From assembly GCA_020720185.1 (NCBI GenBank), contig DYPB01000026.1, positions 1-21,675 on the forward strand: a DNA stretch of 21,675 bases, written 5' to 3'. Of this stretch, positions 1 through 7,741 are shown piece by piece (position 1 is the first letter of the stretch; every line of letters begins with the position of its first letter). The position numbers were made by a program, and so were the translations under genes. The DNA comes from Flavobacterium psychrophilum. GTDB taxonomy: Bacteria; Bacteroidota; Bacteroidia; Flavobacteriales; Flavobacteriaceae. The notes below the pieces were generated by a model that was not told where the DNA came from, searched no databases, and worked only from the letters and a program-made list of their open reading frames with translations.

Positions 1-138
1 TGATTTCTTAATTTCAGAATCTTTCAAAGTATAAAACAGAATAATATCATCTAAATGAAATTCATCACGATTGGAAAAGTTGCCTTTTAAATCGTTGATA
101 AATAAATTGTTAATGGTATCATTTAGTGAGTATGGCAT
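1..138 (-). CDS. Unknown protein, N-terminal 46 residues (partial)
   Basis: A reading frame opens at the ATG complementary to 136-138 and stays open for 46 codons to the window edge, so the C-terminus lies outside. The product starts MPYSLNDTINNLFIND and continues as a polar, acidic sequence with no signal peptide or membrane segment, which suggests a cytoplasmic protein. I do not recognise the family from this fragment. A strong Bacteroidetes-type promoter lies immediately upstream (143-170) and ends only four bases before the ATG. That supports both the reality of the gene and this start, and implies a leaderless or nearly leaderless transcript. Confidence 0.6.
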   Translation of the reverse strand, partial: MPYSLNDTINNLFINDLKGNFSNRDEFHLDDIILFYTLKDSEIKKS

Positions 139-142
139 GGTG

Positions 143-170
143 CAAATGTACAAAAATAATTAAGTGTCAA
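143..170 (-). promoter_or_regulatory. Promoter of the partial gene at the left edge
   Basis: On the minus strand, TTGACA (TTG complementary to 168-170) is followed after 17 bases by TACATTTG (complementary to 143-150). This matches the Bacteroidetes consensus TTG / TAnnTTTG. Only four bases separate the -7 box from the ATG at 138, so transcription should start at or next to the start codon. Confidence 0.6.
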
Positions 171-221
171 TAATTGGGTTAAACTCAAAATTAGTGTTTT
201 TTCTAATGCGTAATTTGGGTT
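171..221 (+). repeat. Solo copy of the 17982-18163 repeat end, plus a degenerate copy
   Basis: Positions 203-221 read CTAATGCGTAATTTGGGTT, identical to the right end of the MITE-like element at 18142-18160; the identity extends back to 200. A shorter, degenerate same-orientation relative (TAATTGGGTTAAA) lies at 171-183. The matching inverted arm is absent here, so this may be a remnant or an isolated functional end. It lies between the left-edge gene and the 3' end of the receptor gene. Confidence 0.55.
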
Positions 222-265
222 TAAAAATCTAAGGTTTTAAAGGATGGTTATCTTTTTATTAATTC

Positions 266-2629
266 TTACATCATTCCTCCGCCTCCTTGGGTTTCGTTGT
301 TGTCTCTTTGTTTTCGCTGAATGGCTCGATTTTTACCCCCTCCAAAACGGTAATTAAAACCTACATAAACGGTCTGACTTTCCCAATAAAAAGCTCCATC
401 TCTTTTAAACGGATTATCACCTACAAAAGCAAAATTCATCGCATCAAAAATATCGCTTACCCTTGCGGATAGGGTTCCTTTTCCTTTAAAAACATTGTAA
501 CTCGCCCCAATATCGGTTTTCCACATCGGTTTTCGGGTGTATTGCAGACTTATATCTTTGCCTCTATACATATAAAACCATTGAAAACGCAGGTTCTTGT
601 TTGCCGTAAAGGTATTGTTGATTCGTGCATTAAAAAGGATAACTTCAACTTCTTCAGGTTTGTTTTGCACCACCCCTCTAATGGTTCTAAAATAAGCATC
701 GGTACTAATGTTGGCACTCCACCATTTGGTAAAATTCAAGTTTCCCGAAATTTCTACTCCATAAGCTTTATTATCATTAAAATTATCATGAGAAACTTGA
801 TGTCTCCCTGCATCGGTTGGGTGTTCAATCACGGTTCGGGTAATTTCGTTGTTTATTTGTCGATAAAAAACACTTGTGGTTACGCTTCCTATTTTTGTTT
901 TTCGGGTATAATTCATTTCAAATGAGTTGGTAAATTGAGGCTCTAATTCAGGATTTCCAATCGATTCTATTGTAGGAGTGCTCCACTCTCGGATAGGGTT
1001 TACTTGCCCTATACTGGGTCTATCCACTCTTCTGGAATAACTAAATTGATAGGTGTTCTTTTCAGATGGATTGTAGGTTAGAAAAGCATTTGGATATAAG
1101 GCAAAAATATTATCTTTAAATATTCCGTCTGTAGTTCCTACTTGTTTAAAAAGGGCTTCAACTTGATACTTTTCAGCTCGCAAACCCGCTTGTGCACTCC
1201 ATTTTTCCCATTGAGTTCCGAAGGTTGCATAGCCCGAAAATATTTTTCTATCATAATCAAAAGCTGTATTAAAGGTTTTGTTTATATCAAATTTATTTTC
1301 AACCTTGTCAATTCTACTTTCTAAGCCCACTTCTAATTTGCTTTTTTCGGTAATTGGGTTAGTATAATCAAGGTTTATAACGGTATTATTCGTGTTGCTT
1401 TCGATGTCGTTAAGCGTTCGTACGTTTGTATAAGGGTAGCTAAAAACGGAATACTCAGGCGAATCATCTTTCGAAAAATTGATTTCAAGCTCTATATTTT
1501 CACCTTTTTTGGTAAAATCGTGTTTAAAATCGAAATTATACGAAGGGGAATTTGCGGTGCTTTCTGAAGTGTTTTTTTGCAGAATATCAGCAATACTTGT
1601 ATTGTTGTAATAGTTAATATCGCTTATCCCAGAACCGTTTCCTTTAAAAAAACTTTGATTGGTATAAACAGAAATGGTGTTTTTTTGGTCAATAAAATAA
1701 TCTAAACCGACTTTAAAGAAATTGGTAGTATTCTCGTTTTGAAATATAAAAGCTTGATAACTCTCAAAACCTGGGTCAAAACCATTGATGTAGCCATGAT
1801 TGTGCTGAATACCAGTGTTAAAACCATAATTTCCGAAAAAATTTACCTTTCCAATTTTGTAATTCATATCAATCGAAGTATTGGCTTTTGGTGTAATTCC
1901 AAACGTAAGTCCTGTGTTTATGCTACCATTAAAGCCTAAATTAGCATTTTTGTGCAAAATAATATTGATCATTCCGCTCATCCCTTCTGGGTTATATTTT
2001 GCCGATGGGTTGGTTATTAGTTCAATTTGTTTGATAGAAGCGGATGGAATTTGTTTTAAAAGTTGAGCAGGGTCTATGGTTGTTGGTTTTCCGTCCACCA
2101 AAATCCGAACGTTTGAATTTCCACGTAACGAAATTTCGTTGGTTTGTGCATCTACCGAAACCGAAGGAATATTATTCATCAATTCGCCTGCTGTGGCACC
2201 TGCAGAAATTAAGTCCTTACCAACATTGATAACTTTTCTATCTACTTTTTGTACTATAATCGATTTTTCTCGAACTATTTCTACATCGTCTAAAGTTGTT
2301 GCCTCTTCTATAATTAGAATATTCTCTAAATTTAGATTTTGTTTGTTTTCTGAAAGTTCAATTTTTGTGGTGTATATTTTATAACCAATATACTGAATTT
2401 CAAGAGATAATGATTGTAACGGCAAACCTTTTATACTAAAGTTACCCTTATCATCGGTGATACCGCCATTCAAGATTTTTGATTGGTCTTTTACAACAAT
2501 ATTAACATACGGTATGGGCTCTTTTGTACTCTTATCAAGCACTTTTCCTGTAATATTTCCGTTGGTTTGTGCTTTTGCAACAAAAATGCTCAACAGAAAA
2601 AAGAATACGATTTGGATTTGTTTTTTCAT
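266..2629 (-). CDS. TonB-dependent receptor / outer membrane beta-barrel family protein
   Basis: The 787-residue outer-membrane protein has a signal peptide (MKKQIQIVFFFLLSIFVAKA, cleavage near residue 20). A carboxypeptidase-regulatory-like domain follows at about 24-110 (GNITGKVLDKSTKEPIPYVN; LEIQYIGYK). Next is a plug domain at about 130-230 with VRILVDGKPT and the SIKQIELITNPSAKYNPEG signature, then a beta-barrel. The architecture fits the OMP_b-brl_3 class of TonB-linked receptors, which move an unidentified ligand across the outer membrane using ExbBD/TonB energy. The barrel ends near VGFNYRFGGGK; after it comes an unusual hydrophilic tail rich in Gln, Asn and Gly ending GGGGMM. No SusD-like partner is adjacent, so it is probably not a SusCD glycan importer. 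I see no clear promoter upstream. The ligand cannot be told from sequence. Confidence 0.9.
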   Translation of the reverse strand: MKKQIQIVFFFLLSIFVAKAQTNGNITGKVLDKSTKEPIPYVNIVVKDQSKILNGGITDDKGNFSIKGLPLQSLSLEIQYIGYKIYTTKIELSENKQNLNLENILIIEEATTLDDVEIVREKSIIVQKVDRKVINVGKDLISAGATAGELMNNIPSVSVDAQTNEISLRGNSNVRILVDGKPTTIDPAQLLKQIPSASIKQIELITNPSAKYNPEGMSGMINIILHKNANLGFNGSINTGLTFGITPKANTSIDMNYKIGKVNFFGNYGFNTGIQHNHGYINGFDPGFESYQAFIFQNENTTNFFKVGLDYFIDQKNTISVYTNQSFFKGNGSGISDINYYNNTSIADILQKNTSESTANSPSYNFDFKHDFTKKGENIELEINFSKDDSPEYSVFSYPYTNVRTLNDIESNTNNTVINLDYTNPITEKSKLEVGLESRIDKVENKFDINKTFNTAFDYDRKIFSGYATFGTQWEKWSAQAGLRAEKYQVEALFKQVGTTDGIFKDNIFALYPNAFLTYNPSEKNTYQFSYSRRVDRPSIGQVNPIREWSTPTIESIGNPELEPQFTNSFEMNYTRKTKIGSVTTSVFYRQINNEITRTVIEHPTDAGRHQVSHDNFNDNKAYGVEISGNLNFTKWWSANISTDAYFRTIRGVVQNKPEEVEVILFNARINNTFTANKNLRFQWFYMYRGKDISLQYTRKPMWKTDIGASYNVFKGKGTLSARVSDIFDAMNFAFVGDNPFKRDGAFYWESQTVYVGFNYRFGGGKNRAIQRKQRDNNETQGGGGMM

Positions 2630-2884
2630 AAGTTTATTTTTATTTTAATAATAGACGATTTTCTGTATGTTTTGTTACATAAAAATAAATTAGTGTTAAA
2701 ATTTTCACTAAAATAACCCTTAAACATAAGAAAAGGGTTGCTTTTATAAATCTTGTTGAATTGAACTTGTAAAAGCATAAGGTGGGTTCTATAAAAGTGC
2801 TGTCAGCAAAAGAATAAATTCACAAAAAAACTAATTTTTAGAACTCTCCTTAACTAAACGGCATTGGGATATTATTGGTATAAT

Positions 2885-3514
2885 CTAAAAATGAATCAAA
2901 TTTTCCTGAAATAAGTCTGCATAGTATTTTATTACATTTTTATCAAAATAAGGTTCTTCTTCAATCCTACCAATAAATTTTGTGTTTGTCTTTTGAAGAA
3001 TAATTTTTTCCGTAGCATTGTTTTTATTTCCGTTAAAAATAATGCCTATATTCTTAAAACCTCGATTTTTTAATGCCTCAAATGTTAAAAAAGTGTGGTT
3101 TATAGAACCCAAATAATGTTGAGAAACTATAATAATTTTGTAATCCTTCTTTATTAAATCTATTACACAATCAGTATCGTTTAAAGGCACAAAAACACCA
3201 CCAGCACCTTCTATAACAAGGTTTTTGGTGGTTTTTGGTTCGTTAATTTCAGATAAATTAATTGTAATACCATCTATTTCGGCTGCTAAATGCGGACTAC
3301 AAGCGGTGTTTAGTTTATAACTATTTTCATAGATTTTAGATTTTAAATTGCAGATTTTAGATTGCAGAAAACGAGCGTCTGAATTATCCAGATCCCCAGC
3401 CTGAATGGGTTTCCAATAATCGGCCTCCAAAGCCTCAACAATAATTGTAGCTGCAATGGTTTTGCCAACATTTGTACCGATTCCTGTGATGAATATTTTT
3501 TTCAATTTTTTCAA
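2885..3514 (-). CDS. bioD: Dethiobiotin synthetase BioD (non-ATG start)
   Basis: BioD forms the ureido ring of dethiobiotin from 7,8-diaminopelargonic acid, CO2 and ATP in biotin synthesis. The P-loop GIGTNVGKT, the YWKPIQAGD segment, SPHLAAEIDG and EGAGGVFVPL are all in family order, and the length (about 207-210 residues) is normal. No in-frame ATG exists near the N-terminus. The candidates are TTG at 3512-3514 or TTG at 3503-3505; the second gives KKIFITGIG, the usual flavobacterial BioD opening. The region around residues 50-65 (SKICNLKSKIYE) is encoded by a short DNA repeat (3331-3367) rather than recognisable family sequence. The gene lies about 20 bases after the DUF4139 gene and is probably co-transcribed with it. 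No other bio gene is in the window. Confidence 0.92.
   Translation of the reverse strand: MKKLKKIFITGIGTNVGKTIAATIIVEALEADYWKPIQAGDLDNSDARFLQSKICNLKSKIYENSYKLNTACSPHLAAEIDGITINLSEINEPKTTKNLVIEGAGGVFVPLNDTDCVIDLIKKDYKIIIVSQHYLGSINHTFLTFEALKNRGFKNIGIIFNGNKNNATEKIILQKTNTKFIGRIEEEPYFDKNVIKYYADLFQENLIHF
3331..3367 (-). repeat. Short direct repeat embedded in bioD
   Basis: AGATTTTAGATT occurs at 3331-3342 and again at 3352-3363, nine bases apart; the second copy continues into GCAG. The tract reads in frame through bioD and encodes SKICNLKSKI in the variable segment between the NSDAR and SPHLAAE motifs. It looks like intergenic AT-rich repeat DNA captured in a tolerant loop, without a change in overall protein length. 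Confidence 0.6.
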
Positions 3515-3532
3515 TTTATTACAAACAAATAC

Positions 3533-5206
3533 CTACAAATTCTCAATCGTTCTGTCTTTTGGATATCTTACTTTATAACTAATTCGTATTTTCTTGATTT
3601 CTTGAGGTTTAAGGCTAATATTCCAAGTTAAAATTCCTGTTTCTTTATTCTCGTTGGCATTTTCATTATCAATCATTTCAACTTCAATTTCTTTGTCTGG
3701 ACTCAATGGATATTGGTCTTTTAGCATCAAATCGATGGTTTCTTTTTTGTTGTTTCTAACGATGATGTCGTAAGTAAATGTCTGTTCTTTTTTAGAAGAC
3801 AAGAATTTTGTTCCTGATTTTTCAACTATTTTTTCTCGTTTGATAGCTATTTTTTTATCTCTGCCCATACTCAAGCTTAAAGTATCAGCTGTTTGGTTTG
3901 GATTAATCATGGTTTTACCTATGTACATATCTTCGAAAATAATATTAGCTTCGCCTTGCAATAAATTGTATTTAGCATAATCTTTAATTTCTGCCAATAA
4001 AAAGGCTTCTTTTTCTACTCTCGGTGCGGCATAATATTTATATGTTGCAGGCAATTTTATCTCTTTTAATGCTACACTATGTGCTTTTCCGTTTGATAAA
4101 ATGTCGTACGGAATATCAATATCAAAAGAAATGTTGAGTTGGTTTTCGTTGATGTTAGTATAATTTGAAATAGAAGAATCGACCACTTGGTCTTCAAGTA
4201 ATTCTGCTTGAGCCGTGTCTTTTTTTCTTCTAATTCCCATAGCACCAGTAAGGACAACGCTTTGTGATTTATTAATTTGTACTCCTGATACTTTTCCTGA
4301 TAATGATCTAATTTCATTATCTCCATAATTTTGTTGTTGCAAGTACCTCAACCACCACGCTCCTAATATTGGTTGTTGATTATTCTGATTTGGGTTACCG
4401 CTTGATAGGGTTAATTTTACTTTTTTCCAATCAATTCCTGTACTTTGAAACACTTTTGCTTTATATATCATCTGAATTGGATCTACAATATTATTGGCTC
4501 TCAAATCATAAAAAGGCTGCCAAGAAGCATTATTGGTAATATAATTAATTTCAAAATCTACTGTTCCTGCCACTTCATTCATCACTTGAATAATTATTTT
4601 TCCGTTGGATGATTTTTCTTCTTTCTGGGTATTAATTTCTAACTTTTGGTTCAACTTTATTAAAATCGCATTCAATTTTGTTACTTTTTCTTCCAAAACA
4701 TCGTAGGTATTACCCAAATCCGTTCGTTTTAATTTATAATAATCGACTAATTTCATTAGCTCCATTACATTTATGGTCGAATTTGTTCCTGCAATTTGTT
4801 GGTTTTTATCAAGCAATTCAATCGCTTTTGCTTCGCTATCTCTAGCGTTTTCGGTTTTTGCAATTGCTGCCGTTACTAAATTAATACTATCTCGAACTTT
4901 TTTTATCGTAGGATTTTTCTCGTCAATTTCAAATTCACTCATATAATTATTAGAAAACTGAACCGACAAAACCGTTACCGATGCCGGAACGCCTACTCTA
5001 ACGGTGTTTTCGTTTAAATAATCGGCCACATTTTTAACAACAATTTCGCTTGTGCCTTTTGGTAAAAGAGCATTTGTAGTTTGCAAAATTTCTGCCGAAT
5101 TAAAATAAACCGTTGCTGATTTTGTTTTCGCATTCACAAAAATAGGTTTTTGAGCATAAAACCCCGCTGAAAGCATTATAAATGCTAATAAAATATATTT
5201 TTTCAT
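3533..5206 (-). CDS. DUF4139 / mucoidy-inhibitor MuiA-like exported protein
   Basis: The 557-residue protein has a signal peptide (MKKYILLAFIMLSAGFYA, then QKPIF). An N-terminal DUF4140-like domain (about 20-125) contains KSATVYFNSAEILQ and GTSEIVVKNVADYLNENTV, the typical opening of MuiA-like proteins. A predicted coiled coil spans about 150-205. The C-terminal DUF4139 domain starts at about 215 (YITNNASWQPFYDLRA; GIDWKKVKLTLSSGNPNQN) and ends with NPNQTADTLSLSMGRDKKI and LKPQEIKKIRISYKVRYP. The biochemical role of this family is not established. At about 290-345 an insertion carries SLSGKVSGVQI, which resembles the plug signature of SusC-like receptors and sits between two DUF4139 parts. 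It probably shares a transcript with the gene 52 bases upstream and with bioD downstream. Confidence 0.8.
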   Translation of the reverse strand: MKKYILLAFIMLSAGFYAQKPIFVNAKTKSATVYFNSAEILQTTNALLPKGTSEIVVKNVADYLNENTVRVGVPASVTVLSVQFSNNYMSEFEIDEKNPTIKKVRDSINLVTAAIAKTENARDSEAKAIELLDKNQQIAGTNSTINVMELMKLVDYYKLKRTDLGNTYDVLEEKVTKLNAILIKLNQKLEINTQKEEKSSNGKIIIQVMNEVAGTVDFEINYITNNASWQPFYDLRANNIVDPIQMIYKAKVFQSTGIDWKKVKLTLSSGNPNQNNQQPILGAWWLRYLQQQNYGDNEIRSLSGKVSGVQINKSQSVVLTGAMGIRRKKDTAQAELLEDQVVDSSISNYTNINENQLNISFDIDIPYDILSNGKAHSVALKEIKLPATYKYYAAPRVEKEAFLLAEIKDYAKYNLLQGEANIIFEDMYIGKTMINPNQTADTLSLSMGRDKKIAIKREKIVEKSGTKFLSSKKEQTFTYDIIVRNNKKETIDLMLKDQYPLSPDKEIEVEMIDNENANENKETGILTWNISLKPQEIKKIRISYKVRYPKDRTIENL

Positions 5207-5258
5207 AGTTTTTAATTGAATTATGGGTTTTGAACTTATAATTTAAAATTGAACCTGT

Positions 5259-5942
5259 TTATTCTAAATTTTCCTTAAAAAACACGATGTTAAGTGGCTC
5301 TAATAATTTTTTTATCCTACTTTCATTGTTTGTCTCATCGCAATCGGATAGGAATATTTTTTTGTTAGCCTCTGCAAATTTTCTTAAATCTATTTCATTT
5401 ACTTTTGGATGGTAATTCACTAATACATAGTTAGTTAATGATTCGCAATCGTCGTCAGAGAAATTAATAACAATTGAATTAATAGGTTTTTGGTTTTTCA
5501 TTACAGCAACCATTCGTTTGCTGCCTATATAGTTACTAAATTTTGAGAAATCAGTATATTGGGTTTTTTCTAAAACCATTGCGGTTTTAACTTCTATTTT
5601 CTGAATTTTTATTACACTAAAGGTGTCATAATAAATAAATTCATTATTCAAAAACTGCAAAACATTATAATCCGTTCTCATTTCAATCGAATTATCTCCA
5701 CCTCGAGTTACGGTTTTAATTTGTTTCATCAAATTCTCATCGGTCATCATCGTGCTTGCATCGCAATTTTCGGAAATAATCAAACCTGTAAATATCTGAC
5801 CGCTATTGAGTGTAATTTTAACACTATAATACGGACAACCCTTATCAACCGTAGGCAAAGTGCCTTTAACTGACATATCTACCTGTGCAATTCCTTTAAT
5901 TGATATCAGAAATATTGTAAAAAATAAACCTATTTTATTCAT
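5259..5942 (-). CDS. Unknown exported protein
   Basis: The 227-residue protein has a good N-terminal signal peptide (MNKIGLFFTIFLISIKGIAQ, then VDMSVKG), so it acts outside the cytoplasm. The mature part has four cysteines (in KGCPYYSVKI, SENCDAST, DDDCESLTN and LSDCDETNN), which could form disulfides. There is no lipobox, no membrane segment after the signal and no recognisable domain. The first part resembles a small beta-rich domain (YYSVKITLNSGQIFTGLII); the rest is mixed alpha/beta. It lies 55 bases after the zincin-like gene and 52 bases before the DUF4139 gene, all on the same strand, so a four-gene transcript ending with bioD is likely. I cannot assign a function. Confidence 0.75.
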   Translation of the reverse strand: MNKIGLFFTIFLISIKGIAQVDMSVKGTLPTVDKGCPYYSVKITLNSGQIFTGLIISENCDASTMMTDENLMKQIKTVTRGGDNSIEMRTDYNVLQFLNNEFIYYDTFSVIKIQKIEVKTAMVLEKTQYTDFSKFSNYIGSKRMVAVMKNQKPINSIVINFSDDDCESLTNYVLVNYHPKVNEIDLRKFAEANKKIFLSDCDETNNESRIKKLLEPLNIVFFKENLE

Positions 5943-5997
5943 AAATCATACTGTTTTGAGGGCAAATATCTAAAAAAGATATAATTAATTGTACCAT

Positions 5998-6510
5998 TTA
6001 ACTTAAATTTAATAAAAAAACCTCAACTTCTTGTTTCTGAATAGCGTATCGTTGTTGTAATTCTCCATCTTTTTCCATTCGATTGTAATATTCTAAAGCT
6101 TTATTAGCAAAATATTTTTGATGGAAAACCGATGCTTTTGGAATTAGAGGAAATTTTTTATGAAACAACATTTCTCTATATGCTTGCCATTCTCGTTCGT
6201 TGCGATCTTGAATTTCTACACCTTTAGCTTTCTGTCCAACATGCACCATCTCGTGAGCTAATAAATTAAGCATCAAATCTAACGGAAATTCAAAAGTGTT
6301 TTCAGGTATTCTAATTATTTGTGGCTCTCCAATTTTGCCCTCTGTAGTCATTAAGATATATTCGGGTTTTGCGGGTTCTCTAAATTCAAAACCTAAAAAA
6401 TTCTCGTCTTTTAATTCATATTCTTCAAATAAAAACTCGGCAGTTTTAATTATTTCGCCCATCTGAATATAATTATTTATAATTTGAAGTTGATCTACAA
6501 GTGATTTCAT
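5998..6510 (-). CDS. Unknown protein with HExxH zincin-like motif
   Basis: The product is about 170 residues. The open frame extends to a TTG at 6514-6516, but the ATG at 6508-6510 gives MKSLVDQLQ and is the more natural start. There is no signal peptide or membrane segment, so it should be cytoplasmic. The central segment LLAHEMVHVGQKAKG carries the HExxH metal-binding motif of zinc metallopeptidases with hydrophobic residues in the usual flanking positions. A candidate third ligand is one of the acidic residues in IQDRNEREWQAYREM, about 10-20 residues downstream. The family is small and not one I can name; minimal cytosolic zincins of this type occur in Bacteroidetes. It is divergent from queA and may head the minus-strand gene run down to bioD. 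Confidence 0.75.
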   Translation of the reverse strand: MKSLVDQLQIINNYIQMGEIIKTAEFLFEEYELKDENFLGFEFREPAKPEYILMTTEGKIGEPQIIRIPENTFEFPLDLMLNLLAHEMVHVGQKAKGVEIQDRNEREWQAYREMLFHKKFPLIPKASVFHQKYFANKALEYYNRMEKDGELQQRYAIQKQEVEVFLLNLS

Positions 6511-6586
6511 ACACAATTAATTTAGTGTTCAAAAATATTAAAAAAAGTGGTTCTCATAACATTTTAGAAAATAAACCCCAAAACAC

Positions 6587-6618
6587 TTGACAACCCCTAT
6601 TTAACAATCGTATATTTG
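6587..6618 (+). promoter_or_regulatory. Promoter of queA operon
   Basis: TTG at 6587-6589 (within CTTGACA) is followed after 21 bases by TATATTTG at 6611-6618, an exact TAnnTTTG box. The predicted start point is around 6622-6625, giving a leader of roughly 57-60 bases before the queA ATG at 6682. That leader has no Shine-Dalgarno sequence, as usual in this phylum. Confidence 0.7.
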
Positions 6619-6681
6619 TAACCAATTTTGAAACCACAAAAGAAACTTTTAAAACCCTAAACTTCTAAACTATTTTCTAAA

Positions 6682-7731
6682 ATGAAACTATCTCAATTTC
6701 AATTCCATTTACCAAAAGAACTACTTGCTGAATATCCTGCTGAAAACAGAGACGAATCACGATTGATGGTTGTTGATAGAGCAAAACAAACAATTGAACA
6801 TAAACTTTTTAAAGATATAATTGATTATTTTGAAGAAGACGATGTTTTGATTTTGAACAATACCAAAGTTTTTCCAGCTCGTTTGTATGGTAATAAGGAA
6901 AAAACAGGTGCTAGAATTGAAGTTTTTTTACTTCGAGAATTAAATGCCGAACAACGACTATGGGATGTATTAGTAGATCCTGCTCGAAAAATAAGAATAG
7001 GGAATAAATTATATTTTGGTGACGATGACTCATTAGTAGCCGAAGTTATTGACAATACAACTTCTCGAGGACGAACTTTAAGATTTTTATACGACGGAAG
7101 TTACGAAGAATTTAGAAATAAATTAACCGAATTAGGCGAAACACCAATTCCGAAATATATCAATAGAGATGTTGAGGCAGAAGATGCCGAGCGATATCAA
7201 ACAATATATGCGAAAGAAGAAGGAGCAGTAGCTGCACCAACAGCAGGTTTGCATTTCTCAAAACATTTATTAAAACGATTAGAAATAAAAGGCATAAAAA
7301 CAGCCGAAGTTACACTACATGTTGGTTTGGGTACTTTTAATCCTGTTGAAGTTGAAGATTTATCTAAACATAAAATGGATTCAGAAGAATTGAAAATCAA
7401 TCAATTAGCTTGTGATATTGTGAACGAAGGATTAGCCAAGAAAAAACGAATTTGTGCTGTAGGCACAACTAGTATGCGTGCTATTGAAAGTTCAGTTTCA
7501 TCGTCAGGAGGTTTGAATACATATAACGGTTGGACCAATAAATTCATTTTTCCACCACACGATTTTAGTATTGCCAATTGTATGATTACTAATTTTCATA
7601 CCCCAAAATCTACATTAATGATGATGATATCAGCGTTTTGTGGACATGATTTGATGAAAGAGGCCTACGAACAAGCCATAGAGAAAGAATATAAATTCTA
7701 TTCTTATGGAGATGCAATGTTAATTATATAA
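6682..7731 (+). CDS. queA: S-adenosylmethionine:tRNA ribosyltransferase-isomerase QueA
   Basis: QueA transfers the ribosyl part of S-adenosylmethionine to preQ1 in tRNA, making epoxyqueuosine at wobble position 34. The 349-residue length is typical. Family motifs appear in order: [74 protein letters not shown] and [17 protein letters not shown]. The ATG at 6682 gives the standard N-terminus and lies downstream of a well-formed promoter. The mannose-1-phosphate guanylyltransferase gene follows ten bases after the stop, so the two are almost certainly one transcript, although their pathways are not obviously connected. Nothing in the sequence suggests loss of function. Confidence 0.97.
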   Translation: MKLSQFQFHLPKELLAEYPAENRDESRLMVVDRAKQTIEHKLFKDIIDYFEEDDVLILNNTKVFPARLYGNKEKTGARIEVFLLRELNAEQRLWDVLVDPARKIRIGNKLYFGDDDSLVAEVIDNTTSRGRTLRFLYDGSYEEFRNKLTELGETPIPKYINRDVEAEDAERYQTIYAKEEGAVAAPTAGLHFSKHLLKRLEIKGIKTAEVTLHVGLGTFNPVEVEDLSKHKMDSEELKINQLACDIVNEGLAKKKRICAVGTTSMRAIESSVSSSGGLNTYNGWTNKFIFPPHDFSIANCMITNFHTPKSTLMMMISAFCGHDLMKEAYEQAIEKEYKFYSYGDAMLII

Positions 7732-7741
7732 TTTAATAAAG

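Noticed and set aside
2715..2739. Hairpin AACCCTT / AAGGGTT between bioD and the receptor gene
   Set aside because: The stem has only seven pairs and no T tract follows in either direction; it lies about 150 bases past bioD.
2760..2880. Possible insertion-sequence remnant between the receptor gene and bioD
   Set aside because: The stretch looked vaguely like an IS end, but I found no inverted repeat, duplication or coding remnant.
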